The position numbers were made by a program, and so were the translations under genes. Positions 51,246-60,995 of a stretch of 64,000 nucleotides of DNA are shown here, piece after piece. Numbering within the stretch: position 1 is the first letter of the stretch; the number at the start of each line of letters is the position of its first letter. This DNA is from Lepidostoma basale (Eukaryota > Arthropoda > Insecta > Trichoptera > Lepidostomatidae): the NCBI GenBank assembly GCA_022606425.2, contig JAHDVF020001469.1, positions 558,001-622,000 of the forward strand, in the 5' to 3' direction. The notes under the pieces are model-generated. The model had not been told where the DNA came from. It did no database searches and worked only from the letters and a program-made list of their open reading frames with translations.

Positions 51246-51700
51246 ACACAAAGTATGGCGTATATAGAATAAGTATAAATGTTGTTTATTTTGATCAAAC
51301 CTTCTGTTCTCTCTCTTATTGTATAATACATAATAGTACTTCTTAGTTTTTTTAGTATAATCCAGGAAAAATAGATAGCATTGAATTGATGACACTACGC
51401 ACGAAATCCCGTTTGATGTATGATCGAGGACATCTCGAGTGTCATTCCGGGGGAACCCGGGACAAGACAATGCGCGGGGGAATGTTATTTTTTCTGTTTA
51501 TTTCGCTGAACCATAGCCCTGGGCGACCTCTTTGGTCATCTATTGTAATGTGGATAGGGAATAATGGATTCTCAAACTGTTATCTCGTATATATTATATT
51601 TTTATAAATAAAAATTGTGAAACGTTAATAGAGTAACAATATTTTTTGTGAATACTTGTATACTTATACTTGTATACGAATACTGGATTTCACCCACCGT
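51246..51700. other. Unique stretch
   Basis: No supported gene. Confidence 0.35.
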
Positions 51701-51705
51701 GGGTT

Positions 51706-52390
51706 ATTAATTCATGAATATTAATTGTATCTCAATAGAGACGAAGACGCAAACTGGAAACTGAATATGGTTGATCAAGGTGTTTACAGGACTGTCATTG
51801 GTTGGGTTAAGCGCACGCTTTATGTAATTACAACATTCCCCATTTCACCTTTTTCTTTATGACCATGTAAGACAAATTTTTGGGTGAAATCCAGTATTCG
51901 TATACAAGTATTATATAAGTATACATTCACAAAAAATATTGTAATCATTCTGGTCAAATTCTTTGGCATATATAATAGATAGGAGTGACATATCCAGGCG
52001 GCTTCTAACAATGCGCTAATGGCGATAGCCTTTCACATTGTGTTAATAAAGTAGTTCTGCTAAATGCTAAAAATTAATCTCCATAGATGGCGTTAGTATG
52101 TGGATTATATAGAGTAAACTTAAAAAGATTAATATATGTAATCAAAATCTTCATAGATGGCATATTGAATCTGACCTGTGAAATTAGGCATAGATTTGTA
52201 ACATATATAAAACTTCCAAAAATGTGTCTTACATGGTCATAAAGAAAAAGGTGGAATGGGGAATGTTGTAATTACATAAAGCGTGCGCTTAACCCAATCA
52301 TAAGTCCTGTAAACACCTTGATCAACCATATTCAGTTTCCAGTTTGCGTCTTCGTCTCTATTGAGATACAATTAAAATTCATGAATTAAT
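51706..52390. repeat. Long inverted repeat of repeat X
   Basis: Arms 51706-51883 and 52216-52390 (about 175 bp, near-identical inverted copies) around a 330-bp spacer that also contains repeat X sequence. Outer ends read ATTAATTCATGAAT. Either a foldback element or a head-to-head insertion pair. Confidence 0.8.
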
Positions 52391-52392
52391 AG

Positions 52393-53500
52393 AGTAAAGT
52401 TGTGGAAAATATTGTCTGAATATGGAATAAGTACAAAACTGATCACGGCAATTAAGTCGCTATATACGGAAAGCACTGCTAGTGTCAGAGTAAATAGAGA
52501 TCTTACAGCCTGGTTTGATATCAATAAAGGTGTCAAACAGGGTTGCGTAATGTCTCCGTGGTTATTTAATCTGTATATGGACAAGTGTATGAAAGAGCTG
52601 AAAGGGTTGGATGTAGGTGCCAAAATGAGCGGAGTGTCAGTAAGCTGTCTCTTGTATGCGGATGACGCTGTCCTACTTGCAGACAACTACAAGTCCTGGT
52701 GAATTGTATGTATGAGGTATGCATGCGAAATGATCTGATGATGAATGTTAATAAGTCCAAGGTAATGATTTTTGAAAAAGAAGAAATCATGATAGTCTGC
52801 AACATTAGCGTGAATGGTGAAAATTTGGAGCAAGTAGTTTAGTTCGTGTATTTAGGTAGTATGTTTACAAGAGATGGGCGAGTGGAGAGGGATATTGAAA
52901 GAAGGGTTGGGGCTGGCAACAAAGTGAATGGTGCACTTAAAGTTGTCATCGCAAACAAAAACCTATCCAAAAAAGCTAGAATGACAGTGCACAATGGTGT
53001 TCTTCTACTGACTCTTATGTATGTTTGTAATGTCTTTTGAGAAAATAAACTGATTTGATTTGATTGATTTGATTTGATTTGATTCAAGTTATGTATGGAA
53101 GCGTAGCATGGAACTGGCAAAAGAAGGATGAAAGTAGAATAAATGCAGTAGAAATGAGATCTCTAAGACGAATGTGTAGCAAATCTGTATATAATAGAGT
53201 GATTTGGACATGTGGTTTGGACACATGGAAAAAATGAGTGAAGACAGAATGGTAAAGAAGGTATATGTTAACGGCGTGAACGGAGCTAGAAATATAGGAA
53301 GGCCGAGGAAAACGTGGCACGATCAAATCAATCAAATATTGAATATCGGTCACGTGAGGAGTCGGACATATCGACGCGCGTGCATGACAAGATGTATGAA
53401 TGTAGAGGAAGCGAGGGAAGTATGTCAGGACAGAACAGTGTGGCGTTCCATTCTTTCTGCCTACCACTCCGGGGAGACGGCGTGATGGTTAGTTAGTTAG
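52393..53500 (+). mobile_element. L-HMERM-A LINE with partial RT domain
   Basis: Longest copy of the family. LWKILSEYGISTKLITAIKS, GVKQGCVMSPWLFNLYMD (RT block), LLYADDAVLLAD with the catalytic YADD near 52655, then a frameshift at about 52690, ISVNGENLEQV, a stop, FVYLGSMFTRDGR, GAGNKVNGALKVVIANKN. After a nested 55-bp L-PWLY tail it continues with YGSVAWNWQKKDESRINAVE, WFGHMEKMSEDRM, GRPRKTWHDQINQI, VEEAREVCQDRTVWRSIL and the TTAG tail. About 80 bp is lost near 53200. Dead. Confidence 0.9.
53034..53088 (+). mobile_element. 55-bp L-PWLY 3' end nested in L-HMERM-A
   Basis: Only the last part of the 3' UTR and the TTGAT tail. Direct repeats TTATGTATG at 53025-53033 and 53089-53097. The tail variant and right junction are identical to those at 59.23-59.3 kb. 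Confidence 0.85.
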
Positions 53501-53834
53501 TAAGTAAGGAATAAAATAAAAATTCAGTAAATTTTTTTTAAAGAATTTCCTGTGGTTTTTCAATGATCTCGAACTTAAATTTCCCTTTCTATAATAATAT
53601 TTCTTTTTGATGTTTTCGAAATCTCTTCTGGAGCGATCGTTCAAAGGGCTGTAATGATTTCTGCCGCCTTTCGTTTCAAGAGTCGATGGCTCTCCAATGG
53701 AGTGCCGTCATTAATGACTTCCACGACAATAGCATCAATCGGGAAAGTGTTGTTTTGTTTGATACTCGAAACATTTCTGGGTTTTCTCTTTATTTGGTTT
53801 GATTCATTTCGTTTTCCGGTATTCAATATGAATA
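53501..53834. other. Unassigned stretch
   Basis: The minus strand is open over part of it (PIDAIVVEVINDGTPLESHR), but no family was recognised and no splice sites fit clearly. Confidence 0.35.
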
Positions 53835-54068
53835 TGGGTTGGACATATGGAAAGAATGAATGAAGAAAGAATGGTAAAAAAATATATATGTTAGAGATGT
53901 AAATGGAACCAGAAATAGAGAAATACCGAGGAAAACGTGGCACGATCAAATAAATCAAATATTGAATGTCGGCCATGTGAGGAGTCAGAGAAATCGACGC
54001 GCGTGCATCACACGATGTATGAATGTTGAAGAAGCGAGAGTCGGCGTGATGGTTAGTTAGTTAGTTAG
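53835..54068 (+). mobile_element. L-HMERM-A LINE, 3' fragment with deletion
   Basis: GWTYGKNE (shifted RWFGHMERMNEE), VNGTRNREIPRKTWHDQINQ, NVEEAR then directly to GGCGTGATGG; about 80 bp missing before the end. Confidence 0.8.
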
Positions 54069-54097
54069 CTAGATAAAAATTAACGTTTTCTAGATTT

Positions 54098-54152
54098 TTT
54101 TTATGATATGTTTCGCCTTGATTATTAGCCATTATGAAAGAAAATATGTCAT
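54098..54152 (-). ncRNA. Eroded hammerhead motif, type F
   Basis: GAAACATATC (complement of 54105-54114) after a partial AAGGC helix II strand and CTAATAA in the core place. Same type as 8.74 kb; inactive. Confidence 0.35.
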
Positions 54153-54154
54153 TC

Positions 54155-54570
54155 CATAAAATATAATAAAACTTCTAAAAAAGATAAATTTTCATTCGTA
54201 TAAATTAACATGATTTTTTATATCATTATCCAAGAAACGATTAATATTATTATCTACTGCGAGGTAGAATATGTGGTCAGATGGGGACGTCAAAGACGGC
54301 GATACTGGCATCAACACGTAGAAAGGATGAGCTCAAATAGGATACCACACATAGCTCTCCATGGAACGCCAAACGGACAAAGCCGACCAGGAAGACCCCC
54401 GAAACGGTGGAGAGAAAGCTGGAGTTCAGCGTCTCAAGAGGACCCGCCTGAAATAACAGACTCCTGAGTCTTCCAAAAGTGAAAAAGAAGAAGAAGAATA
54501 ATAATAATTAATACGAATGAAAACGTCATTTTTCTAGAATTTTTATAGGAATGACATGTTTTATTAGTTA
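54155..54570. mobile_element. Inverted-repeat element with L-RRYW fragment inside
   Basis: AACTTCTA...TTTTCATTCGTA (54170-54203) and TACGAATGAAAACGTCATTT...CTAGAA (54513-54540) are inverted partners, also seen at 62.13/62.57 kb. Between them lies a plus-strand L-RRYW fragment (54240-54470): VRWGRQRRRYWHQHVERMSS, PGRPPKRWRESWSSASQEDP. Confidence 0.6.
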
Positions 54571-54639
54571 ATTTTAATTTATTGTATTCAATGAGTGATT
54601 CCCCTTTGCGGTTATTGTTCCAAGTAAGAAACGTCACAC

Positions 54640-54910
54640 GAGGGCGGATCTAAGACGGCGACCCCGCACAGCCAATACGCTCCATTCAGATCAACCCTTC
54701 TGGCAGCACGATGTAGATTAATTAGCAATCCTCATTCGGTATCGCCGGCGTAACAAAACAGCTCCGGTCGTTTGCGGCGCTGCTAGTCCGCTGTGGGCGG
54801 GCAGCGTAAATAATCGCCGGCTACTTTCTTCCCGGCTCGCCATTGTCCCCGCTCGCCCCCGGAGCGCGATTGTCCAGCCCCGGGAACGTAAAGAACGTGG
54901 GGCGAATGCC
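54640..54910. other. GC-rich unique island
   Basis: CpG-rich block, unlike any repeat in the window. The 64-codon minus frame over it has no domain. Candidate conserved or regulatory DNA. Confidence 0.4.
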
Positions 54911-55049
54911 ACAAAATCTTTTTTGCATTACCAACATTTTATCTAATTAAACAGAATTGGCATGAAATTAGGTTTAAACATTTTTTTTCCTTAATTAAGA
55001 AGTTTTCTAGCAAGTGTCATACTATTTAAATAATAGTTATAGCATAAAA

Positions 55050-55438
55050 ATTGGAGTTTCACTCCAGGCGTTATCTAGCAATGTGATAATTGCGTAAAAG
55101 CCTTTCACATTGTATTAATAAAGATTTTCTGATTAATGCTACCAAATTATCTTAATAGATGGCGCTAGTATACAACAATGTGAAGTTATTAAAAATAGTA
55201 GCGTATATACAAGTTCCAAAAATTTGTCAAATGTGGTGTCGTAAGAAGGGCGGAATGGGGAATGTTGTGCATAAAGTGATCGCTTAACCCAACCAATGAC
55301 AGGTCATAAGTCCTGTAAACGCCTCGACTATCATATTCTGTTTCCAAATAATTTACATCTTCGTCTCTATTGAGATACAATTAATCCTTAAAAAATTATT
55401 AACCCGCAATGGGTAAAAATCCAGTATTTGTCTACAAG
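55050..55438 (+). repeat. Interspersed repeat X, interrupted
   Basis: Plain copy up to CCAGTATTTGTCTACAAG, resuming after 55998 with ACAAGTATTTGTATA. The LTR-like insertion lies between. Confidence 0.75.
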
Positions 55439-55998
55439 TGTCGGGGTTAAATGCGTAACCCAGATAAACATATTTCATGATGAAATATATGACACGAAAA
55501 ACCGAAAAACGCCGACTCAGGACCTACTTATCAAATCTGATGATTCGAGGGCCCAGATTTATTCAGTTTGGTCACTAGGTCACTAGAGCAGGGCATCGTG
55601 TACAAAGCATATAAAAGCGGTACTTCCGACCACCCAATACGACAGTCAGTATCGCGACTTCTAACCGACGCGAGTCTACGCTACCAAGTCTACGTACGAG
55701 AAACCTCCGACCTTCCTACCGAGCTACACAACTGTCTACACTGCTACGCCACGAAACCTTCGACGAATCTTCGCTCCAGCCGACCGACGCTATTGCCCAG
55801 CGAGCCATCATCCTCTACTGTTCACCCCCGGACTCCGCCCCGCTTTTATTGACATCCAGCCATGCTCCATCACGAGTACATAATACTGTTTACGTATGAT
55901 TACTTGTGATCTGTAATAAACGCTGAAACCTCACCGTCTTTCAACTCTCACCACAAACCCCCAAAGTGGTGACCCCGACGACGGCCTGTCACCCCCAA
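55439..55998 (+). mobile_element. LTR-like insertion in repeat X
   Basis: 560 bp between direct repeats ACAAG (55434-55438 and 55999-56003). Begins TGTCGGGG; TATAAAAG at 55610-55617; AATAAA at 55915-55920; TGGTGACCCCGACG at 55967-55980 looks like a gypsy-type primer-binding site just inside an LTR. It reads as one LTR with a few internal bases; no gag/pol and no second LTR. The exact 3' edge of the LTR (near 55955) is uncertain. Confidence 0.6.
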
Positions 55999-56009
55999 AC
56001 AAGTATTTG

Positions 56010-56310
56010 TATAAAAAAAAAAATCTATAAAAATATTGTATTAGCAGTATCCCTCGATGTATTGCTTCCCTGAACCCCGGATTGATTGTCCAGTTCGAGT
56101 TGAATTTATTATTCAGCGTCTCAGTAATGAAACGTCCTCCGGAAAGGTCCGCCATTGTGCCCTGTTTGCGGACCGGGAAAATAAATTGTGAGCTCAAGTG
56201 TTTGGATTAATACGTAAACATAACCACCTCCCGCTTATGTACGCCGGATACAATCGTATTCCTATACCAAAGTCCCACACCCACGTTCGCTGTTATTTGA
56301 TTGGTCAAAT
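56010..56310. other. Unassigned stretch
   Basis: GC-richer 56060-56260 without a recognised frame. Confidence 0.35.
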
Positions 56311-56317
56311 TAATTCA

Positions 56318-57215
56318 GCTGAAATATTCACGGAATAAAACCAAATTTCGTTCTAAATTTCATGATTTGGTCCTGATTTGTTCATGATTTATTGAAATAA
56401 TCCAGAAACGTTCTCGGGCAATCGCATCATGTGCATTTCGAATTATTTATTCGAAAAGGATCAAATTATACCTCTCTCGTATTCAAAATATTCTCGTTTT
56501 TGCCTATTTATATTTTGAGCAACTCGTGAAATATTCACGGAACAAAATCAAATCCTGCATTAAATTTCATGATTATTTGTTTGTTTAATGTCAAACAACA
56601 ATAATATGAATAAATTTCATAATAATCCATAAACGTTCTCGGGCATTCGCATCATGTGCATTTCGATTTATTTTCGAAAAAGATCGAAGTATTCCTCCCT
56701 CGCTCTCTCGTATTCAAAATATTCTCGTACTCTTTCTTTGACGATATCTGGTTTTTGCCTATTTATATTATGACTAATAGCAACTCGTGAAATATTCACA
56801 GAAGAAAATTAAATGCTTAAGTTTCATGATTTGAATGGTTGAAGTAAAATTGGCACTAAGTAGGTACCAAAAAAAATACAAAAAAAAAACTATGTGTGCA
56901 GTTTTGTTCTATATGATATATAGAACGAAACTGCATTCTTATTTTTTTTTGTATTTTTTGGTGCTTAGTGCCTTTTTTACTGCAACCATTCATTTGTTTG
57001 TTTAACGTCATACAATAATAATCTGAACAAATTTAAAAAATAATCCAGAATGTTCTCCGGGAATCGCATCATGTGCATTTCGAATTACTTTCGCAAAAAA
57101 ACTATCTAAATATTCCTCTCTCGCTCTCTCGTATTCAAAATATTCTCGTACTCTTTCTTTGGCGACATGCGGGTTTTTTTCTATTTATATTATGACTAGT
57201 AATATAAATATTCGC
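56318..57215. repeat. Tandem repeat of about 210-270 bp, three units and part of a fourth
   Basis: Landmarks recur in order: GTGAAATATTCACGGAA (56318, 56526, 56787, 57198), ATAATCC.GAAACGTTCTCGG, GCATCATGTGCATTTCGA, TCTCTCGTATTCAAAATATTC, TGCCTATTTATATT. The third unit is enlarged by a MITE. One related monomer is at 38.0-38.5 kb. Non-coding. Confidence 0.85.
56833..56991. mobile_element. 159-bp foldback MITE in the tandem repeat
   Basis: Nearly palindromic: GAATGGTTG at one end and CAACCATTC at the other, arms of about 70 bp, apex near a TATATGATATATA sequence. Direct repeat ATTT at 56829-56832 and 56992-56995. Neighbouring units show the uninterrupted site. Confidence 0.8.
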
Positions 57216-57279
57216 GGAAGTAAAGATTTTCTGCAATCGTAATCTGTAATAAGTTGTGACTTTTAATGTAAATGTAAAA

Positions 57280-57360
57280 GCCGTATTTCTCACCCTATCT
57301 CGAAGAGTGTTTCCTGCTATTTTCTTCAGCGTCCGCCTCTTTGCCACCCGCATTTTAGCT
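57280..57360 (-). mobile_element. LINE scrap (L-WAGH/L-RRYW-like)
   Basis: The minus strand encodes RVAKRRTLKKIAGNTLRDRV, reminiscent of the LRDRVRN segment of these families. Confidence 0.35.
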
Positions 57361-57579
57361 TTCGGTGTGTGGTATCAGTTCAGGTTATGTTATACATAAG
57401 TCAATATAGGCCTTATTTATAAGAAGAAAATCCTGGCTATTAAAAACTTCAAGAGAGGTTCAATTGCAGAACAACATACCTATTTAGAGCTGTTGTGTCA
57501 AGGGTAGAAATAGGGATGATATTGTTCAACTTCCGATAGGAGAGGAACACTAAGAAGAAAAAAGATTGATAAAATAATT

Positions 57580-57940
57580 CTTCTTCTTCTTCCTTGTTGT
57601 AGACCTGTGGTCTGTCCTCCAGAGTGTTGCTCCTCCTGTGAGGTAGACTCCCAGCTGTCCTTCCATATTTTAGAAAGTCTTCCACGAGGACGAGTCCCAT
57701 GAGGCTGATTATTTATTATTCAATGCAAATGTAGGGGAGTCTGGTGGTGTCCATTCTTTGAACATGCCAGTACCAGTCCCCTCTTCGCTGTCTGCTCCAT
57801 CTTATAATATCCTCAACCTCACGCGGTCTCTCAGCGTCTTGCCTGCTATCGTCCACAGTGTCTTCATCTCCGAAGTCCTCAACACTTGTTTGGTCCTTAC
57901 TGTGTCTGCCCTTGCTTTAACGTCATATGCTATTATTGGT
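57580..57940 (-). mobile_element. LINE C-terminal fragment, GAA tail
   Basis: Minus strand from DTVSTKQVLRTSEMKTLWTI through KWTPPDSPTFAL to SWKTF*NMEGQLGVYLTGGA with a GAAGAAGAAG tail at 57581. Frames broken. A piece of the same family is at 62.75-62.82 kb. Confidence 0.55.
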
Positions 57941-57942
57941 CT

Positions 57943-58350
57943 TCTTCTTCTCCTTTTTGTCTTATCACACCTTCGTGGTGCATATGGGCCTTAAAGAACC
58001 TTCTTCACCCGACTCTAACATCATCCCAAGTAAGGCCTTTCGCCTTAACCTCGTCCTGCAGGACTCTTCTACAGGTAGCTCTAGGTCTGCCTCGCTTCCT
58101 CTTTCCCCCCATAGGGGACCAGTCTAGTGCGCCCTGAGCGATGCAGGCTGGGTTCCGTCTCAGAGTGTGACCGATCCACTGCCATTTGCGACTAGCGACT
58201 TGTTCTCTAATTGGCTTTTCGCCTGCCATGGTCCAGAGAACGGCATTTGACACTGTTTGGGGCCAATAGATCTTGAATATTAAGCGAAGGCACCTAGGTC
58301 CCACCAGGTCTATGCCTAGATACTTGAATGTCCTGACCTGTTCTATGGGT
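57943..58350 (-). mobile_element. L-IGHT LINE, C-terminal fragment
   Basis: Minus strand: VRTFKYLGIDLV, a jump to RLIFKIYWPQTVSN, REQVASRKWQWIGHTLRRNP, GKRKRGRPRATCRRVLQDEV, TWDDVR, and a GAAG tail. Inserted end-to-end with the preceding LINE. Confidence 0.8.
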
Positions 58351-58850
58351 TGAATTTCTATAAAATAATTAATTTTCTTAAAATCACGAATTTCAGAGTA
58401 CCTACCTAATTGAAACAGCGTAATGACCCCTTCGCTCCTAATTTAATTTACAAATCCTTTTTCGCCTCAGTTCGTCCGCCCCACGCGTGAGTTCCATCAG
58501 AGTTTTGCGAAATTTAATCTAGCTAATACACATGTATGTATTGTTTAATATTCATGCGTATTTTCCCGTTGCATTTTCTCTTATTCAGCGGTCAAATAAC
58601 CCCCTCACGCCCGTGGCGGGCCAACCCTTTGAGTATCAATAATACATGCGGGCTGTAGTTACTATTTGCCCCGGGATCGCAACACTTGACCGGGCGTGGC
58701 GTGCCCGGCTTGTACGCCATTGTTCACTCACCCACAGTTGAATATTATATCGCCGATTGTGCCAGTATATGAGCGTGCACCGTTTTCTACGTGGGAAAAT
58801 TTTGCAGGGAAGAGACTCGCAAACACTCATACCTATTTTTATTTTTTATT
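58351..58850. other. Unique, GC-variable stretch
   Basis: 58590-58740 GC-rich. No recognised gene. Confidence 0.4.
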
Positions 58851-58864
58851 TTATTACTCCATTT

Positions 58865-59292
58865 CTGTAGATTTATCAGGAGATATTTCAATTTGAGAAT
58901 TCCGTCATCTTGGAGGCTATCCATCTTTATGTTCCGGATGGTTATCTTCGACAGCGTCAGCACAGACAGTTTTATCTCCCAGCATGCAGAACCAACCTGC
59001 CTCTGGTGATGCCGGTGGTGAGAGCAATCAAACTGCTTAACATGATCGCTTCGGAGATCGATGTCTTTCATATTCGTGAAAGTACGTTCAGAAGACAAAT
59101 ACTCTTGAGTTTGGAGAGTATCTTGTATTCCTAATGTCAAACCATCTCTCATGCGTTCCTGATAATACGAGTATATATTTATTATGTTTTACCTGTTCTC
59201 AATAGATGCCTTAAACTATAAAAAATGTTTGTAATGTCTTTTGAGAAAATAAACTGATTTGATTTGATTGATTTGATTTGATTTGATTCAAG
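58865..59292 (+). mobile_element. L-PWLY LINE, 3' end
   Basis: FRFIRRYFNLRIPSSW in one frame, then EAIHLYVPDGYLRQRQHRQF, RTNLPLVMPVVRAIKLLNMI, EIDVFHIRESTFRRQILLSL, stop at about 59134, and the TTGAT tail ending GATTCAAG at 59292. Confidence 0.85.
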
Positions 59293-59665
59293 TTATGTAT
59301 GGAAGCGAAGCATGGAACTGGCAAAAGAAGAATGAAAGTAGTATAAATGCAGTAGAAATGAGATCTCTTAGACGAATATGTAGATAATCTGTGTATGATA
59401 GAGTGTCGAATGAAAATATAAGAAGTGAATGCGGTGCGAATGATGGTGTTATGAACAAAATAATCAAAGGATCATTAAGATGGTTTGCACATATGGAAAG
59501 AATGAATGAAGAAATAATGGTAAAAAAATTATTTGTTAACCATGTAAATGGAACCAGAAAGGAAGACCGAGGAAAACGTGGCAGGATCAAATAAATCAAA
59601 TATTGAATGTCGGCCATGTGAGGAATTAGAGAAATCGACGCGCGTGCATGACACGTCGGTGAGGC
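59293..59665 (+). mobile_element. L-HMERM-A LINE, joined to the L-PWLY tail
   Basis: Begins exactly at TTATGTATGGAAGC, then EAWNWQKKNESSINAVEMRS, NENIRSECGANDGVMNKIIK, SLRWFAHMERMNEE, VNGTRKEDRGKRGRIK. Truncated before the terminus at about 59655. Confidence 0.85.
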
Positions 59666-59677
59666 AATACTCTTTCC

Positions 59678-60430
59678 TGACTAACTAAACATCACGCAGT
59701 CTCCCCCAAGGGGTAGTCAGAAAGAATGATCTGCCACACTATTTTTTCCTGAGATACTTCTATCGCTTCCTCAACATTCATACATCGTGTTATGCACGTA
59801 CGTCGATTTCGACTCGTGCGACTCTCACGACTCCACACATGGCCGATGTTTAATATTTGATGGATTTTATCGGGTCATGTTTACCTCGGTCTTCTGTATT
59901 TCATGCTCTATATAGGTACGTCGTTTACGTGAACTTTTCTTATCATACATTATTTCTATGTATGTAAACCATATTCTTCTTCGTCTTCAAGTGCCCTGTC
60001 GGGTCCCCCCAATGTTGGCGATCACCTCGGCGAACCTGTCCCTGTCCTGCGCCGCTCGGAACAGCTCCTCCACACTTCGGATGCTGATCCACTCCCTCAC
60101 GTTTCGCAGCCAGGACATTTGTCTCCTTCCGGGCCCTCGGCGTCCCTCAATTTTCTCATCCAATATCAGTTGGAGAAGGTGGTACTTTTCCCCACGCAGT
60201 ATATGACCCAGATGTGAGATCTTTCGAACCTTGATAGTTGATAACAATTCCCTGTCAACTCTAGCTCGCCTCAGAACTTCGGTATTGGTAACCATGTATT
60301 TCCAGGGAACTCTGAGAATTTGGCGATGGAGCCACATTTCAAATGCTTCCAGTCTGGTCATTGAGTTAACTTTCAGGGTCCAAGTTAAACCATCTTAATG
60401 ACCCTTTAATTATTTTGTTCATAACATAAA
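59678..60430 (-). mobile_element. L-HMERM-A LINE split by L-YGCET
   Basis: Terminus and C-terminal part 59678-59972, continuing at 60387-60428 with the VMNKIIKGSLRWF codons. Frame decayed. Confidence 0.8.
59973..60386 (-). mobile_element. L-YGCET LINE nested in L-HMERM-A
   Basis: Clean 124-codon C-terminal frame (59987-60361): LEAFEMWLHRQILRVPW, NTEVLRRARVDRELLSTIK, LGHILRGEKYHLLQLILDEK, GRRQMSWLRNVREW, SVEELFRAAQDRDRFAEVI. Short GAA tail. Direct repeats AAACCAT at 59966-59972 and 60387-60393. Confidence 0.9.
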
Positions 60431-60743
60431 CAATAATAAATTATTCAGATAGTACTTGTAATATGTTTTTTTTCTGTTGCCAACCCTGCGCAATCAGCCT
60501 TATTAATACTTTGACCCATACCATTATTTTGTACAATATCGCAGCGAAACATACTTGAAAATTACTTACTAAAAACGATACACGTGTCGTTATGGATTAT
60601 TATTGTTTTGCATCTTATAACTTTGTTACATATATCCAAAATGTCTTCATATGTATTTTTTAAATCGATCCGAACATATAAAAAAAAACAGAATCTCTAA
60701 TTCCCACTGGTACTTGGTCGAATACTTATTATGCGTAAGAAAA
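60431..60743. other. AT-rich unique stretch
   Basis: No supported feature. Confidence 0.4.
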
Positions 60744-60995
60744 TATATCGTCGGTTCAAAGGTAAAACTCATTAATTGATATTAATTTATATTTTTTGCA
60801 ATTTCTGTATCAGACTTGTGAATTCTACGTTAGAAAATAATCACCAAGTGTTTTTGTTGAAGAATAACTGTTTTTCTTTAATAAATACACTTGGTGATTA
60901 TTTTCTGACGTAGAATTCACAAGTCTGATACAGAAATTGCAACAAAAAAAAATTAAATGTCACTTAATGAGTTTTACCTTTGAACCGACGATATA
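60744..60995. mobile_element. Foldback hairpin, 108-bp arms
   Basis: Arms 60744-60851 and 60888-60995 with a few differences, loop of about 36 bp. No hammerhead core seen in the arms. Likely a MITE; target duplication not resolved. Confidence 0.75.

Noticed and set aside
53641..53840. A host exon on the minus strand with PIDAIVVEVINDGTPLESHR
   Set aside because: Looks protein-like for about 35 residues, but no family was recognised and no splice sites could be placed; left unassigned.
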